Shown here: positions 56,140 through 64,000 of the stretch, piece after piece
Position numbering within the stretch: position 1 is the stretch's first letter
Layout: every line of letters starts with the position of its first letter
NCBI GenBank assembly: GCA_023382385.1
Contig: JAHDVH010000003.1
Coordinates: 214,806-278,805 of the forward strand
Direction: 5' to 3'
Source of the DNA: a bacterium
GTDB taxonomy: Bacteria > Electryoneota > RPQS01
DNA: 64,000 nt
Translations under genes and position numbers: made by a program
The notes under the pieces: model-generated
Database searches by the model: none
Seen by the model: only the letters and a program-made list of their open reading frames with translations
Told to the model about the DNA's origin: nothing

Positions 56140-56456
56140 GACGGATTGACTCCTGTGCCGGAAGTGTCTTCTTCAAGCGCGAAATTCCGCAGGCGCTCAA
56201 GCTCGTTTTGCAGCGCTTGATTTCGTCGCTTTTGCGCAGATATCTCACTTCGTAAGCGCAATTGATTTACAATGGCCACAAGCATGCTGGCCGCGTATCC
56301 CACTAATGCGGCCAGAAAGAGCATGAAGGAAAGCGGCAGATCCGGCGATTTCCATCCTATCAGCTCAATATGCACCTTGGGATCGGCATTCTGAGATAGA
56401 AAACCGACCAAGAAGAATACTACAATCAGAATTATCAGCCAGCGAAGAATCCACAT
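56136..56456 (-). CDS. lapA: LapA-domain membrane protein
   Basis: 106 residues with two membrane segments (WLIILIVVFFLVGFLSQN and FMLFLAALVGYAASMLVAIV) and a cytoplasmic coiled coil (RNQALQNELERLRN), the DUF1049/LapA layout. It is the partner of LapB; GGAG lies upstream of the ATG. The miaB stop is 24 bases upstream. Confidence 0.87.
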   Translation of the reverse strand: MWILRWLIILIVVFFLVGFLSQNADPKVHIELIGWKSPDLPLSFMLFLAALVGYAASMLVAIVNQLRLRSEISAQKRRNQALQNELERLRNFALEEDTSGTGVNPS

Positions 56457-56480
56457 GGCAATATCTCCATTTGTTGCGCG

Positions 56481-57872
56481 TCAGGACAGGCGCGCGCCGT
56501 GGAAGGTAAAACCCGACAATGCTTCCAATCGCACCTGCACAAGGTCCCCGACGCTCTCGCCATTCATTGAAAGAACTACGGGTCGAAAATCGGGTGTGCG
56601 GCCCGCCCACATGTTCTTATCCTTTGGCGCAGTGCCCTCTATCAATACGCTTGTCTGTTTTCCAAGTTGCGCCTCGTTACGCTCACGCGCGATAGACTGC
56701 TGCAGAGTGATCAGACTCTCGAGGCGCTCTATCTTAACATTCTCTGAAACATCATCCTTCAAGCGCGAGGCCGCCTTGGTGAGGGGACGTTCCGAGTATT
56801 TAAACATGAAGGCCGTATCGTAGCGCACTTCTTGCATCAGTCTAAACGTATCCAGGAACTCGTCGTCGGACTCTGTGGGAAATCCTACTATTACATCCGT
56901 TGAAAGCGCGAGATCAGGAATAATCTTTCGTGCCAGCTCAATGATCTCAAGATACCGCTCTCGAGTGTAAGGGCGGTTCATTTCCTTCAACACGCGATTA
57001 TTCCCTGATTGCACAGGCAGATGCAAATAAGGGCAAATCTTCTCGTGGTCTCCCATGGTACGTAACAATTTCTCGGAAATATCCGAAGGATGCGACGTCA
57101 TGTAACGCACACGGGAGATACCAGAAATGCCGGCTACTGCAAGGAGGCAGTCCGCAAAATCGCGGCCTTCCCAGCGATAGGAGTCCACGTTTTGACCCAA
57201 CAGCATGACATCACGAACGCCCTGTTCGACCAAATGTTCGACTTCACGCAGAATGCTGGGCAGAGGGCGGCTGCGTTCGCGTCCACGAGTTCGAGGCACC
57301 ACACAGAAGCTGCAGAATTTGTCGCAACCTCTGATGATCGTCACGAAGGCTGTCACTCCACCATGATGCCGCGGTAACACATCATCGTAAAGTTCTTCGC
57401 GCAGCAACGTGGTTTCCAGCAAGCCTGGAGTTCCGGGCGGGGAGATGAAACGCTCTTCAAGCAGAATCGGTAACCGGCGATATGAGTCCGGGCCGACCAC
57501 CATGTCCACGTAGGGATGCGACTCCAACACCTCTTTCCGCTTGGCTTGCGCGACACATCCAAGTATCCCTATGACCATTGAAGGATTCTGCTTCTTGAGC
57601 GACGAGAGATTTGCAAGCTGTCCCAACGCCCTTACTTCAGCGGTTTCGCGTATCATGCACGTGTTCACGAGCACCACATCGGCCGAATCAGGCGAATCGC
57701 AAAAACGATAGCCGGCCTCGCCAAGCATGCTTTCAATCGTCTGCGAGTCCGAAACGTTCATCTGACAGCCGTACGTCTGAATGAAGATGCGCGGGCCATT
57801 GCCGTTTACTCCGGCCAACGGGGCTCGTGCCGTCTCGGGCAGGTTGTGGGAAAGCGTAACTAACTCGTGCAC
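56481..57872 (-). CDS. miaB: tRNA-2-methylthio-N6-dimethylallyladenosine synthase MiaB
   Basis: 463 residues. The UPF0004 domain has the first cluster cysteines in FIQTYGCQMNVSD, VLVNTCMIRE and GILGCVAQ. The radical-SAM motif is GCDKFCSFCVVPRTRGRE (CxxxCxxC), followed by LPVQSGNNRVLKEMNR, and a C-terminal TRAM domain. It methylthiolates A37 of tRNAs. The start is a GTG three bases after the sfsA stop with no Shine-Dalgarno; a downstream start before GPRIFIQ cannot be excluded. Confidence 0.95.
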   Translation of the reverse strand: MHELVTLSHNLPETARAPLAGVNGNGPRIFIQTYGCQMNVSDSQTIESMLGEAGYRFCDSPDSADVVLVNTCMIRETAEVRALGQLANLSSLKKQNPSMVIGILGCVAQAKRKEVLESHPYVDMVVGPDSYRRLPILLEERFISPPGTPGLLETTLLREELYDDVLPRHHGGVTAFVTIIRGCDKFCSFCVVPRTRGRERSRPLPSILREVEHLVEQGVRDVMLLGQNVDSYRWEGRDFADCLLAVAGISGISRVRYMTSHPSDISEKLLRTMGDHEKICPYLHLPVQSGNNRVLKEMNRPYTRERYLEIIELARKIIPDLALSTDVIVGFPTESDDEFLDTFRLMQEVRYDTAFMFKYSERPLTKAASRLKDDVSENVKIERLESLITLQQSIARERNEAQLGKQTSVLIEGTAPKDKNMWAGRTPDFRPVVLSMNGESVGDLVQVRLEALSGFTFHGARLS

Positions 57873-57875
57873 GGT

Positions 57876-58565
57876 TTACAAATCAATTGTGATGGGTTTG
57901 TTTAATCTAATTTCCGACTCAGACACGAAAGCTTGCATTGCGAGGAGCTTCACTCCTGTTTGATAAGCATCTCGCAGTGTTGTCCCGTATACCGGATCAA
58001 TTTCGTCAGCAGGTGAGAATTTTCGCGCGAGGTGGTGCTGTACAACGTAGAGCATGTAGGCTTCGCGGCCCGACAAGACAAACTCCATGAGTTCATGCAG
58101 GTGTCGCGTTCCGCGCTCGGTCACGCTGTCGGGAAACTGAGCAATTCCATCTTCGACCAAAGTCACGTTCTTGACTTCAAGCAGCGCGTCCTCGTCGCCC
58201 AACATGAAGTCGATCCGAGATCCGCTTGGTAACTTATGTTCGCGGCGGAATCTGGTGAACTTTGAGAGTTCCGGAATTGCACCCTGCTCGAGTGCTTCCG
58301 CCGTTATCACATTCGGCACCTGCGTATTGATGCCTACCCATGATCCGGCAATTTCAACCAACTCCCAAGTGTAGGGAATCTTGCGCGTCGGAGAATCCGA
58401 ATAACTGATCAGGACGGGTGCACCGGCGATACACAGACCCTTCATGCTGCCCGTGTTCGGTGTCACTGCCGTTATCACGCCGCCTTCATCAAGCAAGATG
58501 TCAGCCAGGAACCGTTTGTAACGCCTGACCAGTTGTCCCCGCAAAAGTGGTTTTGGCAGCAACAT
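57876..58565 (-). CDS. sfsA: SfsA family protein
   Basis: 229 residues, standard. Typical blocks are RGQLVRRYKRFLADILLDEG, AVTPNTGSMKGLC, RIDFMLGDEDALLEVKNVTLVEDG in parts, and DPVYGTTLRDAYQTGVKLLA. The fold includes a nuclease-like core; SfsA was named from sugar fermentation stimulation in E. coli, and its activity is not settled. It lies 24 bases after hisS and just before miaB. Confidence 0.93.
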   Translation of the reverse strand: MLLPKPLLRGQLVRRYKRFLADILLDEGGVITAVTPNTGSMKGLCIAGAPVLISYSDSPTRKIPYTWELVEIAGSWVGINTQVPNVITAEALEQGAIPELSKFTRFRREHKLPSGSRIDFMLGDEDALLEVKNVTLVEDGIAQFPDSVTERGTRHLHELMEFVLSGREAYMLYVVQHHLARKFSPADEIDPVYGTTLRDAYQTGVKLLAMQAFVSESEIRLNKPITIDL

Positions 58566-58589
58566 CGCGTGATGGAGCGAGGCAATTCC

Positions 58590-59951
58590 TCAGGATCCAC
58601 CTTCAGTCGTGAGTCCCAGCTGCCGGCAAAGCGTGGATGCAAGTCGGTCCGCTGGAAGTGTCACCTGTTGCTGCGTTCGCAAGTTCTTGAGTGAAATTTC
58701 ACCACGCGCACGCTCGTCAGGACCGGCAATAACGACAAACGGGATTCTCTGCTGATCAGCGTATGAGAATTGTTTCTTCATGCGGTCATCGTCATACCAG
58801 ATCTCTACGCGTAGTCCTGCACGCCTAAGCTCCGCCGCAAGCTCAAGATAGTTCGCAACGCCCGCATCATCAAATCTCGCAATCAAGACCTGTGTTTCCG
58901 ATGGTTCCGACGCAAATTTCTCAAGTTGAGTCAGCGCAGTTTGAATGCGATCCAAACCGATCGTTGTTCCGGTTGCCGGTACATTTGCTTTTGAGAATGT
59001 TGAAACCAAGCCGTCATACCGACCTCCGCCCGACAATGAACCAAGGTGCGGAAGCGCGGGCAAAACGGTTTCAAAGATCGGTCCGGTGTAGTAGTCAAGA
59101 CCGCGAGCAAGCGTCGTGTCGAAGGACAGCCTGCCTTCGGATACTCCTAATTCGTGTGCGGCTTGAAACACCGTTTCAATTTCAGAGAGTCCCGCTTGTG
59201 CCGCCTCATCCCTCGAAATCATGTTGCGAGCAGACGAGAAGTCGGGAGATGTTCCTCCTGAAGCCATAAGTTCAGTAACTCGCTTACGGGCGTCTGCGGC
59301 GGGAATGCCATGTCTTGAGAACTCTTCCTCCACTCCGTCCCAACCTATCTTGTCCAGTTTGTCGAGACATCGGCAGAAGTCGAAGAAGTGTGATTGGTCG
59401 CCAGTGATCAAGTGCGAAAGGCCAGCAAGGAACTTGCGGGATGAGAGCCGAATTCGGAAATCCTCAAATCCAATCGACGCAAGGACCTCGTGTGTCAGTG
59501 CGAGTATTTCCGCGTCTGCGAGTGGTGATTCCGTTCCAAGAATGTCGGCATCACACTGCACAAACTCACGATATCTACCCTGCCGCGGCTGAGGCCGGTC
59601 TGCTCTCCACACCGGCTGAATCTGATAGCGTTTGAATGGCCGAGGCAGTTCCGCATACTGTGCGACCACGCGAGCCAAAGGAACCGTTAAGTCATACCGC
59701 AATGCTATCGCACTTTCTACAGAGTCCTCTGCGTCGCCACGCGCCCGCCGAATCTCGTAGATCAGTTTGTCATTTTCTTCCGACTTTCCGGTCAGTATTT
59801 CGAGATATTCGATTGCCGGCGTTTCCAGAGGCTGAAAGCCGTATCGCCGGTATGCCTCTTCAATCACGGCCAACAAGCGCCGTCTGGGAATCAGTTCAGA
59901 AGGCAAGAAATCGCGAGTACCGCGAAAAGTGCGAGGCTCGATTCTACTCAA
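58590..59951 (-). CDS. hisS: Histidyl-tRNA synthetase
   Basis: 453 residues. Class II motifs are seen: FRGTRDFLPSE at the N-terminus, ALRYDLTVPLARVVAQY (motif 2 region begins), RPQPRQGRYREFVQCDADI, the histidine-binding LARGLDYYTGPIFE, and SLSGGGRYDGLV plus GTTIGLDRI. It charges tRNA-His. The only possible start is TTG at 59951; a stop (TAA) lies six codons upstream inside a terminator T-tract, and there is no Shine-Dalgarno site. The leader hairpin suggests control by attenuation. Confidence 0.94.
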   Translation of the reverse strand: MSRIEPRTFRGTRDFLPSELIPRRRLLAVIEEAYRRYGFQPLETPAIEYLEILTGKSEENDKLIYEIRRARGDAEDSVESAIALRYDLTVPLARVVAQYAELPRPFKRYQIQPVWRADRPQPRQGRYREFVQCDADILGTESPLADAEILALTHEVLASIGFEDFRIRLSSRKFLAGLSHLITGDQSHFFDFCRCLDKLDKIGWDGVEEEFSRHGIPAADARKRVTELMASGGTSPDFSSARNMISRDEAAQAGLSEIETVFQAAHELGVSEGRLSFDTTLARGLDYYTGPIFETVLPALPHLGSLSGGGRYDGLVSTFSKANVPATGTTIGLDRIQTALTQLEKFASEPSETQVLIARFDDAGVANYLELAAELRRAGLRVEIWYDDDRMKKQFSYADQQRIPFVVIAGPDERARGEISLKNLRTQQQVTLPADRLASTLCRQLGLTTEGGS

Positions 59952-59981
59952 ATTGTAAGCTACTGTTTAGTATAAATAAAA

Positions 59982-60038
59982 AGCCCCGCAAGCAGGGCTG
60001 ACGTGGAGCACATTGCCTCCCACGGTTTAGGTCCACCC
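59982..60038 (-). promoter_or_regulatory. Structured leader of hisS with mutually exclusive hairpins
   Basis: On the minus strand, AGCCC (59995-59999) pairs with GGGCT (59982-59986) and TTTTTATTTAT follows, a terminator ending about 20 bases before hisS. The same AGCCC bases can instead pair with GGGTGGAC (60031-60038, with 59995-60002; one G-T pair and one mismatch), enclosing a 7-bp inner hairpin CGTGG.AG / CTCCACG (60002-60008 with 60017-60024). The two folds exclude each other, as in an attenuator. No known RNA family was recognised. Confidence 0.5.
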
Positions 60039-60106
60039 AGCTTACCTATCCAGTCAATATCTGAGTTTTGAGCCGAAAAATCAAGGGTATAGCTCTTACT
60101 GCAGGG

Positions 60107-61831
60107 CTAATTGTCCGGAACCGCAAGGTCGATCACGGAGAACTTCTCGACGTCGACCAGCCCATGATCTGTTAACTTCAGGCTTGGGATCACGGGGAGA
60201 GCGAGAAAGGAAAGCGCCATAAACGGTGAAGAGAGTTTGGAACCCAGTTCTCGTGCCGCATGATGCAACGCTTCAATCTCGGGTGTCACCTCTCTGGCGG
60301 ACTTATTTGTCATTAAACCTGCGACGGGCAGGGACACCGAAGCGGTTACTTTCCCATCTCGAACCACCACCCAGCCGCCCTGAATCTCGGCAAGTCTTTG
60401 CGCCGCTATGAGCATGTCTTGATCATCCATGCCCACACAAATGATGTTATGAGAGTCATGACCAACGGTGGACGCGAGCGCACCGTCCTCCAACCCGAAT
60501 CCGCGAACAAATCCCTTTCCCACATTGCCATTCTTGCCGTGCCGTTCAATCACAACAAGTTTTGCGATATCTTGCGTGGAATCTGCGTGCAATACTCCGT
60601 TACGGACGGGGAGACTGGCAGTCGAGCGGCCGGTCACAATCTGGTCAGGGATCACGTCAATGACGTTTACTTGCTTTGTCGACGCATTGACTACAAAACT
60701 CTCGGTGGAAAGTGGCGGGAGGGTTACCGTTTCGGATACCGCTGAGACATCACTTTTTTTGATTGGAACGAGCAATTCGCCTTCACGAGCCACTTCGATA
60801 CCTCGTCGGAAGACGCGCAGGGGGCGAAATTCCTTCAGGTCTTCAAGCACGACCAAATCCGCATGGCGTCCCGGCAAAACCGCCCCGGTGTGTCTGACCC
60901 CAAATATCTGTGCAGTGTGAGTGCTCGTCATGGCAACAGCAAGAATAGGATCTAACCCGAGTGATACCGCCTTTCGCAGTGTTGCATTCATATGTCCTTC
61001 AATAAGCAGTTCGTCTGCATGCCGATCATCAGACACAAATGCGAAGCGATGAGCATTTTCCGGTCTAACCAGCGGCAGAAGGTTTCTCATGTTCTTCGCG
61101 GTTGATCCTTCACGAATGAAAACCGCCATGCCGCGGCGGAGCTTCTCCTGTGCTTCCAGAAGCTGCGTGCTCTCATGATCCGTGGCAATACCTGCGGCAG
61201 CGTACGCATTCAACCACTTGCCGCTGACACCAGGAGCATGTCCATCGACCGGTCTGCCGTTTGCCAAATCTACTTTGCGGAGCACAGACTCATCGCCCAG
61301 AATCACGCCGGGGAAATTCATGACTTCCGCGATGCCGAGAACTCGGGGATGAGTCAGAAATGTCTGCATGTCCTTCCACTCAAGAACTGCGCCGGCTGTT
61401 TCCATGTGTGTCGCGGGAACACAAGACGGAATCATGACCCAAACGTCCAGAGGGAGATTCTCTGAACTGTCCAGCATGAACTGAATGCCGCGAACGCCAA
61501 GCACGTTTGCAATCTCGTGCGGGTCGCAGAACACACCACCAGTGCCGAACGGAACGACCGTACGGGCAAACTCCGGCGGTGTCATCAATGTTGACTCGAT
61601 ATGAATATGCCCGTCTAAGAATGCGGGTGCAAGATAACGACCTTTAAGGTCAATCGTCTCGCGTGCTTCGTAGTCACCGATTCCAGCAATCCGGCCTTCG
61701 AATACTGCAACGCCCGCCTCTTCAATCTCATAGGAAATCGTATTGATCAGGCGGGCGTCTTTCAAGAGCAGGTCGGCGGGTCGGTCGCCTCGGGCGACCT
61801 CGAGCAGACGTTGCTTGGAGGAAACATCCAC
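60107..61831 (-). CDS. ade: Adenine deaminase
   Basis: 574 residues, usual for bacterial Ade. Amidohydrolase motifs are FLDGHIHIESTLMTPPEF (metal HxH), GTGGVFCDPHEIANVLG, and VSDDRHADELLIEGHMN. The C-terminal half has GKGFVRGFGLEDGALASTVGHDSHNI in blocks. It converts adenine to hypoxanthine for salvage. GTG start with GGGA upstream, 16 bases after the MCE gene. It precedes hisS, from which it is separated by the attenuator-like leader. Confidence 0.94.
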   Translation of the reverse strand: MDVSSKQRLLEVARGDRPADLLLKDARLINTISYEIEEAGVAVFEGRIAGIGDYEARETIDLKGRYLAPAFLDGHIHIESTLMTPPEFARTVVPFGTGGVFCDPHEIANVLGVRGIQFMLDSSENLPLDVWVMIPSCVPATHMETAGAVLEWKDMQTFLTHPRVLGIAEVMNFPGVILGDESVLRKVDLANGRPVDGHAPGVSGKWLNAYAAAGIATDHESTQLLEAQEKLRRGMAVFIREGSTAKNMRNLLPLVRPENAHRFAFVSDDRHADELLIEGHMNATLRKAVSLGLDPILAVAMTSTHTAQIFGVRHTGAVLPGRHADLVVLEDLKEFRPLRVFRRGIEVAREGELLVPIKKSDVSAVSETVTLPPLSTESFVVNASTKQVNVIDVIPDQIVTGRSTASLPVRNGVLHADSTQDIAKLVVIERHGKNGNVGKGFVRGFGLEDGALASTVGHDSHNIICVGMDDQDMLIAAQRLAEIQGGWVVVRDGKVTASVSLPVAGLMTNKSAREVTPEIEALHHAARELGSKLSSPFMALSFLALPVIPSLKLTDHGLVDVEKFSVIDLAVPDN

Positions 61832-61847
61832 TATGTGGTTCCCATGT

Positions 61848-62732
61848 TTAGAAAATCACAATCTTCTGGCGCATACCCTTGGTTCGAAGATGATGCGACA
61901 GAGAGTCCACCTCAATCAAAGTTTCATTCAAACGATTATATAGCTCATCGTCGGTGAGTAATTTGCCCATTGTGCCTTCGCCTGAGTTGATTCTGGCCAT
62001 AAGCAACCGCATTTGGTCGGCCGCCGCCGTCAGCGAGGTCATAGCAGAATCTACTCCGGCCAGCGTGCCGTCAGACTTGTCGTTGAGTTTCTCAGTCAGT
62101 TCGCGTGCCGAGGCCATCGCAGCCCGCAAGTCTGATAACGATGCCTCGAGAGTACGGCGATTGGTTTGCAGCATTTCATTGCTTTGCTCCGCAACTCCTG
62201 CCGCATTGCGCATCAGTCGATTGAGATTGCTTTGATTGGACGTATCTCCGAGCACGGTATGAACATCTAACAGGACAGAGTCCAGGTGGCCTAACGTGGT
62301 TTCCAAACGGTCGGTGAACTCCTGGAATTTCCCCATAACAGCCCCCACACCCTGCGGTTCAGTACCGCGCAGAGGTTGAGAAATATCTGCAAGGGGAAGT
62401 TCGCTACCGGTGTAGATCGAAAGAACTTGTCCTGCCATTACCGTAGGAGATTCGATGGTGGCGACATAGTCTGAGTATAGCTTTACGTCTTCATCAATGC
62501 TCGCTGTAACCCTGACGAATCCGTCAAAGAACTGAATGCGGTTCACTCGGCCTTTTACCACACCGTTGGCAAGCGTGTTTGCGCCGTTCTCAAGACCACC
62601 TGTCGTCTTAAAGATTATCGTCACTGTATAGCGCTTGGCATTCAAGCGGTAGCCCTTACCCCAAATGATCCCGCCGATCAGAATGACCAGCGATGCCAAC
62701 ACCGCCGCACCGACTTTGATTTCCTGTTTCAT
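61848..62732 (-). CDS. MlaD-like MCE-domain protein
   Basis: 294 residues. One N-terminal membrane helix (GAAVLASLVILIGGIIWGKG) is followed by an MCE domain (YTVTIIFKTTGGLENGANTLANGVVKGRVNRI in blocks) and a long helical C-terminus (RTLEASLSDLRAAMASAREL ... LTDDELYNRLNETL). Such proteins form hexameric periplasmic channels that bind lipids in Mla-type transport. No MlaE/MlaF genes are in the window; they could lie elsewhere. It starts four bases after the EIIB stop. Confidence 0.88.
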   Translation of the reverse strand: MKQEIKVGAAVLASLVILIGGIIWGKGYRLNAKRYTVTIIFKTTGGLENGANTLANGVVKGRVNRIQFFDGFVRVTASIDEDVKLYSDYVATIESPTVMAGQVLSIYTGSELPLADISQPLRGTEPQGVGAVMGKFQEFTDRLETTLGHLDSVLLDVHTVLGDTSNQSNLNRLMRNAAGVAEQSNEMLQTNRRTLEASLSDLRAAMASARELTEKLNDKSDGTLAGVDSAMTSLTAAADQMRLLMARINSGEGTMGKLLTDDELYNRLNETLIEVDSLSHHLRTKGMRQKIVIF

Positions 62733-62736
62733 TTAC

Positions 62737-63234
62737 TTATCCGCGATAGGCCACCGGTTTGGTGGCGGGAAGGTCTTGACATGAGATGCGAACACCCCGT
62801 CGGAGCATTTCATCGAGTGCCATGCGATCCCAATTAGATAGATAGACATAGGGGACAAGCTCTTCAGAACCCTCGCGGAAATGCAATCCGCCGAGGTGCA
62901 GTTTTTTTAAACCTACGCCCTTGTGAATCAGCTTGAGCGCGTCGCCAGGGCTTTCCAGTACAAGCATGGACTTCGTTGCGGCATAATTGCCGTTGGTCAA
63001 TCCGGCTACGGCGTCATCCATGGAGACAATTTCCACGCGAACATCGTCAGGAACCCCCGCTTTGAGTGCTGCGGAAAGCCCCCGATCAGCTACGACCCGA
63101 TCATTTGCAAGGACTAGATGCTCCAATCCCAACGCATGCGCCCAACCCACGACCACCTGGCCATGAAGCAACCGGTCATCAATTCGAATGATGGGGAAGT
63201 CGCTTTTCTTGCGACCCCAGGGAAGTGAAATCAT
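62737..63234 (-). CDS. PTS mannose-family EIIB component
   Basis: 165 residues. The active-site loop IIRIDDRLLHGQVVVGWAH contains the phosphorylatable His, and the rest fits EIIB-Man (VEIVSMDDAVAGL, KLHLGGLHFR). It takes phosphate from EIIA and passes it to sugar in the membrane complex. No EIIC or EIID gene follows; an MCE gene does. The ATG overlaps the EIIA stop (ATGA). Confidence 0.9.
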   Translation of the reverse strand: MISLPWGRKKSDFPIIRIDDRLLHGQVVVGWAHALGLEHLVLANDRVVADRGLSAALKAGVPDDVRVEIVSMDDAVAGLTNGNYAATKSMLVLESPGDALKLIHKGVGLKKLHLGGLHFREGSEELVPYVYLSNWDRMALDEMLRRGVRISCQDLPATKPVAYRG

Positions 63235-63608
63235 GCAGGGAGGCGAGACTGAATACCGCGCATCGCATCACGCTCGATGGTTTCGGCAAGTTCAGAGAGT
63301 GGAAGTTTGTCCCGTTTCGTGAAGAAGGACAGTAACATGGGCAAGTTCACCCCAGATACAATTGAGGCTTTCCCCGGCAGGTGAACAAGCCCGCAACACG
63401 CCATGAACGGCGATCCGCCGCAAAGGTCTACCATGATGATCGTCGGCTCGCTGGTGAGCAAGTCTCGGACGCGGGATTGGATCTGGTCGAGGGACAACCC
63501 GGAGTTTGAAAGCACGTCAACACCTTCCTGAGGTCCCAGGACTGAAACCGCGGCATCGTACAAAGACTGGCCGAGCGAACCATGGGTGACTAGAATCACG
63601 TGCGTCAT
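63231..63608 (-). CDS. PTS mannose-family EIIA component
   Basis: 125 residues. VILVTHGSLGQSLYDAA carries the active His (His9), and IIMVDLCGGSPFMACCGL is the conserved strand-loop of EIIA-Man. It accepts phosphate from HPr. It starts eight bases after hprK. The combination with hprK suggests a regulatory or transport PTS branch. Confidence 0.92.
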   Translation of the reverse strand: MTHVILVTHGSLGQSLYDAAVSVLGPQEGVDVLSNSGLSLDQIQSRVRDLLTSEPTIIMVDLCGGSPFMACCGLVHLPGKASIVSGVNLPMLLSFFTKRDKLPLSELAETIERDAMRGIQSRLPA

Positions 63609-63616
63609 ATCAAGGG

Positions 63617-64000
63617 TTACTCGAAGTCTTTCTCAAGGTAAGACTGCAATCTCGATTTGTTGTCCATGACTTCCGTCAAAGTCCTGCTGAATTCGCGTGC
63701 AGGGTGGAACCCATAGACCTTCAAATGCAGGTTCAAAGCAATAGCCTCGGCAATCACCGTGATATTCTTGCCGGGATAGATTGGAAGCACGACGTGGGGG
63801 ATTTTGACACCGAGATACTCTTTGAAATTCTCGTCCAACCCCGTCCGCTCATAGTCCATGTCCGCGCGCCACTCGACCAACTCGACCTCAGTCTCAACGC
63901 GCTTCTGCTGGCGAACTGCACGAACTCCAAACATGGCGGCCACATCAATAATCCCAACGCCGCGAATTTCCATGTAGTGTTTTAGAAACTCGCGGCCGTG
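63617..64000 (-). CDS. hprK: HPr kinase/phosphorylase, C-terminal part (cut by window edge)
   Basis: The frame runs from the right edge (HGREFLKHY, then MEIRGVGIIDVAAMFGVRAV) to the stop at 63617, giving 127 residues of the C-terminal half. EIRGVGIIDV is the HprK signature region, and the following VELVEWRADMDYERTGLDE and VVLPIYPGKNITVIAEAIALN in parts agree. It phosphorylates HPr on serine and reverses this with phosphate. The Walker A part lies outside the window. A later ATG at 63973 would give only an internal start. Confidence 0.93.
   Translation of the reverse strand, partial: HGREFLKHYMEIRGVGIIDVAAMFGVRAVRQQKRVETEVELVEWRADMDYERTGLDENFKEYLGVKIPHVVLPIYPGKNITVIAEAIALNLHLKVYGFHPAREFSRTLTEVMDNKSRLQSYLEKDFE

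Noticed and set aside
59975..60060. SRP (4.5S) RNA gene
   Set aside because: Size and terminator fit, but the conserved GGAA-type apical loop and internal-loop sequence are absent.
59952..60106. T-box riboswitch before hisS
   Set aside because: Only a short GGGTGGACC resembles the T-box; there is no room for stem I, and UGGA does not pair with the tRNA-His end.

Overview
The window looks like chromosomal DNA from a Gram-negative bacterium of the FCB superphylum, outside classical Bacteroidetes. Evidence for the group: three secreted proteins end in a C-terminal sorting domain with a YPNPFN-type motif, two outer-membrane proteins resemble the PorV/PorQ group, and there is a BamD-like lipoprotein, Lnt, a type III glutamine synthetase and a B12-dependent ribonucleotide reductase. 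Several promoters fit the ordinary TTGACA-17-TATAAT type and many genes carry GGAGG-type ribosome sites, which argues against a typical Bacteroidetes. The exact phylum cannot be fixed from sequence reading alone. No mobile elements, CRISPR arrays, tRNAs or rRNAs were seen.

Layout. 1-10.5 kb: 5' end of a TonB-dependent receptor gene, type III glutamine synthetase, a hotdog thioesterase, a divergent pair of paralogous matrixin-like metalloproteases, and a cysteine-rich secreted protein. 10.5-17.1 kb: a tight seven-gene minus-strand operon (gamma-glutamyltransferase lipoprotein, poly-gamma-glutamate system protein, DctM-like permease, 49-residue membrane protein, zinc deacylase-like protein, DUF6305-like protein, LamG protein). 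This is the best candidate for a poorly described system. 17.3-23.6 kb: a plus-strand MarR-TolC-MFP-RND efflux operon. 23.6-30.1 kb: nrdJ, a 600-bp regulatory region, the S18-L28-L33 ribosomal operon and a DUF2135 lipoprotein. 30.4-35.9 kb: a tricorn-type protease and a secreted sorting-domain protein.

36-64 kb is almost entirely housekeeping on the minus strand. One operon runs HU, ruvX, an oxidoreductase, lnt, an outer-membrane protein, a small membrane protein, bamD and nadD. Others are spoT, dnaB, and a yicC-gmk-rpoZ-coaBC-udg block preceded by a PorV-like gene and mutS. Then come lapA-lapB-SPOR, miaB-sfsA, hisS (with an attenuator-like leader), adenine deaminase, an MCE protein, and mannose-family PTS EIIB and EIIA with hprK cut by the right edge.

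Functionally, envelope biogenesis (BamD, Lnt, LapA/B, MCE, PorV-like), secretion of large surface proteins, nucleotide and cofactor metabolism and PTS-based regulation dominate. Start and stop codons overlap repeatedly (ATGA, GTGA, TGATG), so translational coupling appears widespread.
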